Source: DASQJL01 sp036380835 (GTDB lineage: Bacteria; Eisenbacteria; RBG-16-71-46; SZUA-252). From it: DNA of 64,000 nt. How positions within the stretch are numbered: position 1 is the stretch's first letter; each line of letters starts with the position of its first letter. Position numbers and translations under genes: made by a program. Under the pieces are notes generated by a model. The model made no database searches. It was not told the origin of the DNA and was given only the letters and a program-made list of their open reading frames with translations. Shown in pieces: positions 16,355 to 23,476 of this stretch. The stretch is from the NCBI GenBank assembly GCA_036380835.1, contig DASVDZ010000069.1:1-64000 (forward strand). The letters run 5' to 3'.

Positions 16355-16891
16355 CTACTCGAAGGCGGGGCCGAAATTCCTGCCGGCGCTCCAGAGCGGG
16401 ATCAGAACGAGCGCGCCGAAGAGGAAGAGCGCCACGATGAGCCCGAGCGCCACGGCCCAGTGCCGCGGGCGAAGCCGCTTGAGCGTGGGGGCCACCGCGA
16501 GGAGGCCGAGCAGGGCGCCGATCACGGCCATGGCGTCGAAGCTCGCGCGCTGCCAGTAGACGTCGTCGAGATGGAGCCACATGCCGAACTCGTCGAACGT
16601 GAGCGCGAGCCCGACGCCGTAGACCGTCGCCACGGCGCGGAGTGGCCGCCCCGTCGGCCGGAGGAAGAGGAGCGACGCCCCGGCCGCGGCGAGGAGCACG
16701 ATCCCGAAATTCAGGTGGTGCACGTGCGTCGCGCCGAGCTGCAGGTGGACGTTCGGCAGCCAGTCGAGGGTCGTGAGCAGGGCCACCGCGCGCGCCACGA
16801 TGAACGTCAGCAGGAACGCCACCCAGACGTGACGCGCGAGATGGATGGTGAGCGAGATGCGGCGGAGGTCGTGGGTCGAATGCGGGTCCAT
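16355..16891 (-). CDS. Integral membrane protein of unknown function
   Basis: A 178-residue protein with about five hydrophobic segments and conserved-looking polar residues between them (THVHHLNFGIVLLAAAG and LTFDEFGMWLHLDDVYWQ). The histidines and acidic residues in these loops could bind metal, but I cannot name a family with confidence. Its ATG overlaps the stop of the upstream gene at 16891, so the two are co-translated. Confidence 0.75.
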   Translation of the reverse strand: MDPHSTHDLRRISLTIHLARHVWVAFLLTFIVARAVALLTTLDWLPNVHLQLGATHVHHLNFGIVLLAAAGASLLFLRPTGRPLRAVATVYGVGLALTFDEFGMWLHLDDVYWQRASFDAMAVIGALLGLLAVAPTLKRLRPRHWAVALGLIVALFLFGALVLIPLWSAGRNFGPAFE

Positions 16892-17178
16892 CAAATCCGG
16901 TGCTTTTGCAGCAGGTCGGCCGCAGGGATGCGCCGTCCCGATCGCGGATGGACGATCCGCACCTCGAACGCGTAGCGCTTGAGCCCGAAGTGCCGCCGAA
17001 TGCCGCGCTGAAGGCCGTCGACGGTGGCGTCGGCGCGGATCGTGCGTCCGCGCCGGCGGGCGCCGTGGGCGCGCGCAAGGCCGGCCTCGAAGCCCTCCTG
17101 GTAGGCGCGCTTCAGGTGGCGCTCCAGAATCCGCCAATACGACCGTCGAAGCCCGCGCAGCGTCTGGGTCTGGGTCAT
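16891..17178 (-). CDS. Small basic hypothetical protein (95 aa)
   Basis: The product starts MTQTQTLRGLRRSYWRILERHLKRAYQEGFEAGLARAHG in separate recognisable helices and is strongly basic, with a likely pI above 10. GGAGG lies eight bases before the ATG at 17178, which decides this start over longer frames. The C-terminus FEVRIVHPRSGRRIPAADLL looks like a folded beta segment. Its stop overlaps the start of the membrane protein gene downstream. No family is recognised. Confidence 0.65.
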   Translation of the reverse strand: MTQTQTLRGLRRSYWRILERHLKRAYQEGFEAGLARAHGARRRGRTIRADATVDGLQRGIRRHFGLKRYAFEVRIVHPRSGRRIPAADLLQKHRI

Positions 17179-17210
17179 CGCACTTGCCTCCATGGACGGG
17201 TTCCGCGCGA

Positions 17211-18077
17211 CTAGGCGGTCGCGATCGCCTTGGCCTGGGCCGCTGCCCATGCCGCGAGCTTCGTCGGACGAATGCCGTGCCTGGCCGTGTTCCCGGCGAT
17301 GTCGGCGTCGTAGCCGACGCGGTCGAACCACTCGAGCATGAGCGCGAGATCCTCGCTCTGCTTCCGGACCTCCTCGATCGGGGCTCTCGCGAACTCGATC
17401 TTCCTTCCGAACGCCTCGCCCAGGATCCGGGCGGCCTCGGGCATGGTCGCCTCGTCGCCGGCGATGTCGATCGCCGTTCCGCGGAGCGCTCCGGCGTGCG
17501 TGAACGCGCGGGCGCCGTACTGGCCGATGTCCTGGACCGCGATCATCTGGAGCACCGTCCCCGGGTCCATCGCCGCCACGATCTTGTCACCGTTCAGGAA
17601 CCATGGCGTCAGGAGGTTCTCCATGAAGAAGACGGGGCGGACGACGACGTGCGAGGGGAATCCGAGCGCCCGCACCGTCTCCTCGACGCGCCACTTGTTC
17701 TCGAAGTGGGGGACGCCGGTCTTTCGTTGCGCGGAGGCCACCGACGCGTAGACGTAGTGCTGGACGCCGGCCCTCTTGGCGAGGGTGGCGATCCGCTTGC
17801 CCTGGGCCTCCTCGCCCTCCACGCCCGCCTCCCAGGTGTTCTGCACGGCGTAGACGCCCCAGACCCCCTCGAGCGCGCGAGCCAGCGACGCCTCGTCGTT
17901 CAGGTCGCCCCGCACGACCTCCACACCCCGGCTCGCGAGCGCCCGGGCGGCCCCGGCCTCGGGATGGCGCGTCAAGGCGCGAAGGGCGAACTCCGATCCG
18001 ATCAGCTCGCGAATGGTCGCGCCGCCCTGATGGCCGGTCGCCCCCGTGATCAGCACCGTCCTTCGGTTCTCCGCCAT
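17211..18077 (-). CDS. NmrA-like NAD(P)-binding protein
   Basis: The 288-residue protein begins with a Rossmann motif, VLITGATGHQGGATIREL, where GATGHQG binds NAD(P). It then follows the NmrA/HSCARG pattern (GVWGVYAVQNTWEAG, HYVYASVASAQR, HFENKWRVEE, VVRPVFFMEN). Members bind NADP and often act as redox sensors or atypical reductases rather than dehydrogenases. GGAGGAC precedes the ATG. The gene lies downstream of the cold-shock gene and its terminator on the same strand, so it should have its own promoter. The physiological partner is unknown. Confidence 0.88.
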   Translation of the reverse strand: MAENRRTVLITGATGHQGGATIRELIGSEFALRALTRHPEAGAARALASRGVEVVRGDLNDEASLARALEGVWGVYAVQNTWEAGVEGEEAQGKRIATLAKRAGVQHYVYASVASAQRKTGVPHFENKWRVEETVRALGFPSHVVVRPVFFMENLLTPWFLNGDKIVAAMDPGTVLQMIAVQDIGQYGARAFTHAGALRGTAIDIAGDEATMPEAARILGEAFGRKIEFARAPIEEVRKQSEDLALMLEWFDRVGYDADIAGNTARHGIRPTKLAAWAAAQAKAIATA

Positions 18078-18173
18078 GTCGTCCTCCGAAAACGATCCGT
18101 AGTCGACTCTCGAATGCGCCACGCCCAAGAATATCTTAGACGGTCCGGTTCCGGTCCCGGATGGGATTTTCCA

Positions 18174-18215
18174 GGTCCGGAAACGGACCGGGGCGGCACC
18201 CTTCGGTGCCGCCCC
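18174..18215 (-). terminator. Terminator hairpins after cspA
   Basis: GGGGCGGCACC (18190-18200) pairs perfectly with GGTGCCGCCCC (18205-18215) around a four-base loop, starting 35 nt past the cspA stop. A second hairpin, GGTCCG-GAAA-CGGACC (18174-18189), follows directly on the minus strand. The U-tract is short, but the first stem is very stable. Confidence 0.75.
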
Positions 18216-18249
18216 GCGTGTTGCAACGTATGATGGGTGACCTTGGGGG

Positions 18250-18450
18250 TTACGCCTTTCGGACGTTCGCCGCCTGAAGCCCCTTGGGTCCCTTGACGAT
18301 GTCGAACTCCAGGCGCTCGCCCTCGGCGAGCGTCTTGAAGCCTTCACCGCTGATGGCCGAATAGTGAACGAACACGTCCTCGCCACTCTCCTGCTGGATG
18401 AACCCAAAACCCTTCGACTCGTTGAACCACTTCACCGTTCCTGCAGCCAC
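18250..18450 (-). CDS. cspA: Cold-shock protein (CspA family)
   Basis: The 66-residue protein is a complete cold-shock domain. It contains both RNA-binding motifs, KGFGFI (RNP1) and VFVHYSAI (RNP2-like), and starts MAAGTVKWFNES. Such proteins bind single-stranded RNA and DNA and keep transcripts unfolded. The gene has its own promoter at 18643-18671, a leader of about 186 nt that contains an internal terminator, and a strong terminator downstream. Long structured leaders are typical of temperature-regulated csp genes, so regulation at the RNA level is likely. Confidence 0.96.
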   Translation of the reverse strand: MAAGTVKWFNESKGFGFIQQESGEDVFVHYSAISGEGFKTLAEGERLEFDIVKGPKGLQAANVRKA

Positions 18451-18558
18451 TCAGTACTCCTTGATCACCGGGGCGAATCGCCCCAACTTGCCGTCCTCTC
18501 GGATCGGCCGGCCCGACCACCCTGGCCGGGTCCCCCAGGCCATGAATCGCCCAGGTAC

Positions 18559-18588
18559 AAAAAAACCGCCGGCATTTTCGCCTGCGGT
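18559..18588 (-). terminator. Rho-independent terminator inside the cspA leader
   Basis: On the minus strand CCGC-A-GGC pairs with GCC-G-GCGG around an A-rich loop and is followed by seven U residues (A-run at 18559-18565 on the plus strand). It lies about 50-78 nt after the predicted start at 18636 and about 110 nt before the cspA ATG. It can act as an attenuator of cspA or end a separate small RNA. Confidence 0.65.
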
Positions 18589-18642
18589 AAGAGTTCGCAT
18601 TTGTCCGTTGCGTACGACCGTCAGGTAACTGCTTCGAATGAA

Positions 18643-18671
18643 AGTATCGGCGGTCTCTCCCCGAAAGTAAA
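18643..18671 (-). promoter_or_regulatory. Sigma-70 promoter for cspA or a leader RNA
   Basis: TTTACT (18666-18671) and GATACT (18643-18648), both read on the minus strand, are 17 nt apart. Transcription should start near 18636. The same -35 sequence occurs at the promoter before the PEP-CTERM gene. Confidence 0.55.
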
Positions 18672-18802
18672 GAGCTCTTTTTCGTGGGTCGGCCGCGGGG
18701 AACGAAACGACGGGGAACAAAGGACTTGTCTCGCTTCGCGCGCCGGCCTCAGAGTTGGATCGCGCCGCGACGTGGATCCTTTCCCGTGAAGACGGAGGCT
18801 TC

Positions 18803-20308
18803 GTGACCGACCCCTCTTCCCGTCGAGCCCCGCTCGACCTGCCGCCGAACGAGTTCCGGGCGCTGGGCCACTCCCTCGTGGACCGGATCGCCGATTTCCT
18901 GGCGACCTGGCCCGAGCGGCCGGTCACGACCGGGGCCGCGCCGTCCGCGATCCGCGAGCGCGTGGGCCGGCGGCCGCTCCCTCAGACGGGCGCCCCGCCC
19001 GACGCGCTCCTCCGAGACGCGGCGACGCTCCTCTTCGACCACTCGCTCCACAACGGCCACCCCCGCTTCTTCGGATACATCACCTCGTCGGCCGCCCCGA
19101 TCGGCATGCTCGCCGATCTCCTCGCGGCGTCGGTGAATCCGAACGTGGGCGGGTACTCCCTTTCGCCGGTCGCCACCGAGATCGAGCGCCAGACCGTCTC
19201 CTGGATCGCGGAGATGATCGGATACGCGCCCGGCGCCGGCGGCATCCTCGTGAGCGGCGGCAACATGGCGAACTTCGTCTGCTTCCTCGCCGCGCGCCGG
19301 GCCAAGGCGGGCGTGGACGTCCGGACCGCCGGAATCGCGGCTCCCGAGAGCCGCCGCCTTCGCGTCTACGCGTCGGAGGAGACGCACACCTGGATCCAGA
19401 AGGCGGCCGACCTCTTCGGCCTCGGCACCGACGCGATCCGTTGGATCCCGACCGACGCCCGGCTCCGGATGGACGTGGCCGCCCTCGAGCGCCGGATCGA
19501 CGCGGACGCCTCGGCCGGCGAGAAGCCGATGCTGGTCGTCGGGACCGCGGGGTCGGTCGGCACGGGAGCGGTCGACCCGCTCGATCGGATCCGCGACGTC
19601 TGCCGCGAGCGCGGCCTCTGGTTCCACGCGGACGGCGCCTACGGCGCGTTCGCCGCTGCGGTGCCCGAGGAGCGGGAGCGATTCCGAGGGTTGGCCGACG
19701 CCGATTCCGTCGCGCTCGATCCGCACAAGTGGCTCTACGCCCCGCTGGAGGCCGGCTGCGCCCTGGTGCGCGACCCCGAAGCGCTCCGCGACGCGTTCTC
19801 CTACCACCCGCCCTACTACCGCATGGACGACGTCGGCGGGGAGCCGGCGATGAACTTCCACGAGTACGGGCCGCAGAACTCGCGCGGGTTCCGCGCGCTC
19901 AAGGTCTGGCTGGCGCTCCAGCAGGTTGGCCGCGAAGGGTACGTCCGGATGATCTCGGACGACATCGCCCTGACCCGGCGGCTCTTCCGCGCGGCGGAGG
20001 CGGAGCCCGAGATCGAGACGTTCACGTGCGACCTGAGCATCGCGACCTTCCGCTACGCCCCGGCCGACCTGGGCGGCGGCCCCGAGCGGGAGGCGTTCCT
20101 GAACGAGCTGAACGAGGCGCTCGCCACGCGCCTCCAGGACGGCGGGGAGGCGTTCGTCTCGAACGCGATGATCGACGGGAAATTCGCGCTCCGGGCGTGC
20201 ATCGTGAACTTCCGCACGTCGGCGGCCGACGTGGAGGTCCTTCCGCGGATCGTGGCGCGCGTCGGCCGGGAGACGTACGCCGCCATGAAGGCGGAGCGGC
20301 GTGGCTGA
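18803..20308 (+). CDS. PLP-dependent group II amino acid decarboxylase
   Basis: The 501-residue protein matches aromatic-L-amino-acid/glutamate-type decarboxylases: HPRFFGYITSSAAPIG, SPVATEIERQTVSWIAEM, GGILVSGGNMANF, a HADGAYGAFAA segment and the PLP-lysine motif LDPHKWLY. The substrate cannot be predicted securely; the ASVNPNVGGYSLSP region is typical of the aromatic amino acid branch. I place the start at GTG 18803 because GGAGG lies five bases upstream; an upstream start at 18755 would add 16 unlikely residues. It overlaps the zwf start by 8 nt. Confidence 0.9.
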   Translation: MTDPSSRRAPLDLPPNEFRALGHSLVDRIADFLATWPERPVTTGAAPSAIRERVGRRPLPQTGAPPDALLRDAATLLFDHSLHNGHPRFFGYITSSAAPIGMLADLLAASVNPNVGGYSLSPVATEIERQTVSWIAEMIGYAPGAGGILVSGGNMANFVCFLAARRAKAGVDVRTAGIAAPESRRLRVYASEETHTWIQKAADLFGLGTDAIRWIPTDARLRMDVAALERRIDADASAGEKPMLVVGTAGSVGTGAVDPLDRIRDVCRERGLWFHADGAYGAFAAAVPEERERFRGLADADSVALDPHKWLYAPLEAGCALVRDPEALRDAFSYHPPYYRMDDVGGEPAMNFHEYGPQNSRGFRALKVWLALQQVGREGYVRMISDDIALTRRLFRAAEAEPEIETFTCDLSIATFRYAPADLGGGPEREAFLNELNEALATRLQDGGEAFVSNAMIDGKFALRACIVNFRTSAADVEVLPRIVARVGRETYAAMKAERRG

Positions 20309-21698
20309 TCCCGTGGCCCCGCGCTCCGACGTCTTCGTCTTCTTCGGCGCGACCGGCGACCTCGCGGCCAAGGAGATCTTCCCCTCGCTCCAGGCGATGG
20401 CGAGGCGCGGCCGCCTCGACGTGCCGGTCGTCGGCGTCGCCTTCGATCCGCTCTCGCTCGAGGGGTTCCGCGCCCGGGCGCGCGCCGCGCTCGAGGAGCA
20501 CGGGGGCGTGGACGACGAGGCGTTCCGGAAGCTCGCGGCCTCGCTCCGGTACGTCGGCGGCGACTACAAGGACCCGGCGACGTTCGCGCGGTTGCGCGAG
20601 GCGATCGACGGCGCGAAGCGGCCGCTCCACTACCTCGCGATCCCTCCGAGCCTCTTCGGAACGGTCGCGGAGGGGCTGGCCGCCTCGGGCTCCGCCGAGA
20701 ACGCGCGCGTCGTGGTCGAGAAGCCGTTCGGCCGCGATCTCGCCTCGGCCCGCGAGCTGACCCGGACCCTCCGCCGTTTCTTCGCCGAGGACGCCATCTT
20801 CCGCATCGACCACTTCCTCGGCAAGGAGCCCGTCCAGAACCTGGTCTACTTCCGGTTCGCGAACTCGTTCCTCGAGCCGGTCTGGAACCGGGACCACGTG
20901 CGGAGCGTCCAGGTCACGATGGCCGAGGATTTCGGCGTCAAGGGACGCGGCCGGTTCTACGAGGAGGTCGGCGCGATCCGGGACGTCGTGCAGAACCATC
21001 TGCTGCAGGTGGCGGCGCTCCTGACCATGGAGCCGCCCGCCGGCCCGGGCCGGGGCGCGCTCCTCGACGCGAAGGCGTCGGCGCTCCGGGCGGTTCGTCC
21101 GCTGACGCGGGAGGACGTCGTCCGCGGGCAGTTCCGCGGGTACCGTGAGGAGAAGGGAGTGGCGCCCGGGTCGGCGGTCGAGACGTACGCCGCCCTCCGC
21201 CTCACGATCGACACCTGGCGCTGGGCCGGCGTCCCGTTCCTGATCCGGACCGGGAAGTGCCTCCCCGTGACGGCGACCGAGGTGCGGGTCACGTTCCGGC
21301 GGCCGCCCGTCGATCTCTTCGGCGACGTGAACGGGACGCCGCCCGACCAGATCCGGCTTCGCCTGGGGCCCGAGGTCGTGATCGCGCTCGGCGCGCGGGC
21401 CAAGCGGGCGGGGGAGGCGATGGTCGGCGAGCCGATCGAGATGCGCGCCGTCCACCAGCGGTCCGACGAGATGCTTCCGTACGAGCGGCTGCTCGGCGAC
21501 GCCCTGAGCGGCGACTCGACCCTCTTCACGCGGGAGGACGGCGTGGAGGCGGCGTGGCGGGTGGTCGACGCGGTGGCGGGGATGACGGACGCGCCGTACG
21601 GCTACGAGGCGGGGAGCTGGGGACCCGCCGAGGCGGCGCGGCTCCTCGACGGGGACGAGCGATGGTACGACCCGGCGGCCGCGGAGCCGCCGGCCTAG
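20301..21698 (+). CDS. zwf: Glucose-6-phosphate 1-dehydrogenase
   Basis: The 465-residue enzyme oxidises glucose 6-phosphate to 6-phosphogluconolactone with NAD(P). Visible features are the nucleotide motif FFGATGDLAAKEIFPSL, EKPFGRDL, the active-site signature RIDHFLGKEPVQNL, and the substrate-binding RTGKCL region. The first codon is GTG at 20301, overlapping the end of the decarboxylase gene. No 6-phosphogluconolactonase or gnd gene is adjacent. Length is slightly below the usual 480-500 residues. Confidence 0.95.
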   Translation: MADPVAPRSDVFVFFGATGDLAAKEIFPSLQAMARRGRLDVPVVGVAFDPLSLEGFRARARAALEEHGGVDDEAFRKLAASLRYVGGDYKDPATFARLREAIDGAKRPLHYLAIPPSLFGTVAEGLAASGSAENARVVVEKPFGRDLASARELTRTLRRFFAEDAIFRIDHFLGKEPVQNLVYFRFANSFLEPVWNRDHVRSVQVTMAEDFGVKGRGRFYEEVGAIRDVVQNHLLQVAALLTMEPPAGPGRGALLDAKASALRAVRPLTREDVVRGQFRGYREEKGVAPGSAVETYAALRLTIDTWRWAGVPFLIRTGKCLPVTATEVRVTFRRPPVDLFGDVNGTPPDQIRLRLGPEVVIALGARAKRAGEAMVGEPIEMRAVHQRSDEMLPYERLLGDALSGDSTLFTREDGVEAAWRVVDAVAGMTDAPYGYEAGSWGPAEAARLLDGDERWYDPAAAEPPA

Positions 21699-21704
21699 CG
21701 CGCC

Positions 21705-22259
21705 TCAGGAGGCGGGCGGCTCCCGCTCCTTGAGCACCGCGACGTACTGGAGGAACCGCGAGCGCGCGGCGATGAAATCGCCGTGGCCCAGGTCCAGCTC
21801 GGAGACGATGCGGCGGATCTCGGCCTCCTCCACGCCCGTGATCGTCTCGTCGGCGGCCGAAACGGCGAAGAGGCACTCGAGCAGGTTCCGCTTCTGCTCC
21901 GGCGTCGCCACCCGCGCGAACTCCCGCGTGACCAGGAAGTTCTCGGTCGAGCCGAAGAGGAGCGCCTGCGTCTTGGCCATCTGGACGACGAGGACCGCCT
22001 CCTCCTCGCGGAGGCCCCCCAGATCGCGAACGGCCCGCTCCATGGCCAGCGTCTCCACGTCGCTGATCTCGAGATCGGCGTGCGCCACCCGGCTCAGGAT
22101 GTACGCGAACGCCGCGATGAAGCGGGCGCGCTCCGGCTCGAGGCGGTTCAGCTCCGCCACGATCCGCCGGACCGTCTCGGTGGCGGCGCGGTCGCCCGAG
22201 GCGGCGCCGGAACCCGGCCCGGCCAGGCGATCGAGGCCGAGCGTCTTCCATAGGGACAT
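21705..22259 (-). CDS. TerB-like (tellurite resistance B/DjlA N-terminal type) protein
   Basis: The 184-residue, helical, acidic protein has the TerB-type pattern: FIAAFAYILSRVAHADLEISDVETLAMERAV and ECLFAVSAADETITGVEEAEIRRIVSEL read as two related helical halves, each with acidic residues in turns that may bind metal. No signal peptide. It converges on zwf with six bases between stops. The function of isolated TerB proteins is unclear, so tellurite resistance should not be assumed. Confidence 0.8.
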   Translation of the reverse strand: MSLWKTLGLDRLAGPGSGAASGDRAATETVRRIVAELNRLEPERARFIAAFAYILSRVAHADLEISDVETLAMERAVRDLGGLREEEAVLVVQMAKTQALLFGSTENFLVTREFARVATPEQKRNLLECLFAVSAADETITGVEEAEIRRIVSELDLGHGDFIAARSRFLQYVAVLKEREPPAS

Positions 22260-22297
22260 GCGATCGGTTCCTCCCTGAGAGGCGGTCGTGGGCTATG

Positions 22298-22316
22298 ATG
22301 CATGGGGTCCCTGCAT
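22298..22316. promoter_or_regulatory. Palindrome upstream of nirK-like gene
   Basis: ATGCA (22298-22302) and TGCAT (22312-22316) form an inverted repeat 27 nt before the start of the nitrite reductase gene. A TATGAT -10-like element at 22294-22299 overlaps it. It could be an operator for a nitrogen-oxide or redox regulator; this is only a candidate. Confidence 0.3.
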
Positions 22317-22342
22317 TCTCTCACCGAAAAGGAGTGGACGCG

Positions 22343-23425
22343 ATGGATCAAGAAGCTCGATTCGGACGCCCGTTTCCACGGGGACGGCTCACGGCCGGAC
22401 TCGCCGCCGCGGCGCTCCTCGCCGTCGCCGGATTCTCGATCATCGGCTGCGGCGGCCAGGGAGGCGACGTGGACGAGAAGAGCATGGTCTACGGCAGCCC
22501 GCCGGCCAAGGTCACGACGGGCGAGGCGCCCGCCGCCGATCTCTACTCCGGCATGGGCCTGAGCGAGGCCCCGGAGGTGAAGCCGGCCCCGACGGCGCCG
22601 GTCCAGGACGTGCGGATCGACGTCACGCACACGGCCATCACGGTGGCCGACGGCGTCACGTTCACGGCCTGGACGTTCGGCGGCACCGTTCCTGGGCCCG
22701 TCCTCCACGTCCGCCAGGGCGACCGCATCCGATTCGCGATGACCAACCGCTCCGACCAGACGATGTCGCTCACGATGCCGATGCCGCACGCGATCGACTT
22801 CCACGCGGCGATGGTGAACCCGGTCGACAAGTACCAGCCGATCGCCCCGGGCGCGACGCTTCGGTTCGAATGGGTCGCCAACTACCCCGGCGTCTTCATG
22901 TACCACTGCTCCATGCCCCCCATGCTCCAGCACCTGGCCTACGGCATGTACGGCATGGTCATCGTGGACCCGAAGGAGGGGTATCCGACCAGGCCCGACC
23001 GCGAATACGCGATCGTGCAATCGGAGCTCTACCTCACCAAGTCCAAGGGGGGCGGCATGGAGGTGGACATGGACGCGGTGAAGCGGAAGGCGCCGACCTA
23101 CGTGGTGTTCAACGGCAAGCCGAATCGCCACGTCACGGAGCCGCTCACGGCGAAGCCGGGCGAGCGCGTCCGCCTCTACGTGCTCAACGCGGGGCCGAAC
23201 GGGACCTCGTCCTTCCACGTGGTCGGGACGCTGCTCGACCGGGTCTGGATCGACGGCAACCCGATGAACCAGATGCGCGGCATGCAAACGGTGCTCCTCG
23301 GGGCGAGCAGCGGGGCGATCGTGGAGTTCGTGGTGCCCGAGGCGGGGATCTACACCTTCGTCGACCACGAGTTCGCCGACGCCGAGTCGGGGGCCATGGG
23401 TCACATCAACGCGCTCGCGCCCTGA
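22343..23425 (+). CDS. nirK: Copper-containing nitrite reductase, lipoprotein-anchored
   Basis: The 360-residue, two-cupredoxin protein retains every expected copper ligand. The type 1 site is H149, C189, H197 and M202; the type 2 site is H154, H188 and H342. The catalytic Asp152 (IDFHAA) and His292 (SSFHVVG) are also present. It should reduce nitrite to nitric oxide outside the cytoplasmic membrane. A signal with lipobox IIGC (Cys36) implies a lipid anchor. AAGGAG before ATG 22343 fixes the start. No nor or nos genes are near, so it may work as a single denitrification step. The periplasmic cytochrome at 15546 is a plausible donor. Confidence 0.9.
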   Translation: MDQEARFGRPFPRGRLTAGLAAAALLAVAGFSIIGCGGQGGDVDEKSMVYGSPPAKVTTGEAPAADLYSGMGLSEAPEVKPAPTAPVQDVRIDVTHTAITVADGVTFTAWTFGGTVPGPVLHVRQGDRIRFAMTNRSDQTMSLTMPMPHAIDFHAAMVNPVDKYQPIAPGATLRFEWVANYPGVFMYHCSMPPMLQHLAYGMYGMVIVDPKEGYPTRPDREYAIVQSELYLTKSKGGGMEVDMDAVKRKAPTYVVFNGKPNRHVTEPLTAKPGERVRLYVLNAGPNGTSSFHVVGTLLDRVWIDGNPMNQMRGMQTVLLGASSGAIVEFVVPEAGIYTFVDHEFADAESGAMGHINALAP

Positions 23426-23476
23426 GCCGGCCGGGAGGGCCGGGAGCGACGGGCGCGGGTCCGGGCTCGCGCCGCG

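Larger units (their letters stand above)
18451..18802. other. Divergent intergenic region between cspA and the PLP decarboxylase
   Basis: This 352-bp region holds the cspA promoter, leader and internal terminator on the minus strand. A frame of 158 codons is open across it on the minus strand but shows no domain, no ribosome binding site, and would run through the terminator stem, so I do not call it a gene. Confidence 0.5.

Noticed and set aside
18451..18927. Minus-strand frame of 158 codons upstream of cspA
   Set aside because: It overlaps the divergent decarboxylase start and runs through the leader terminator, lacks a ribosome binding site and shows no domain.
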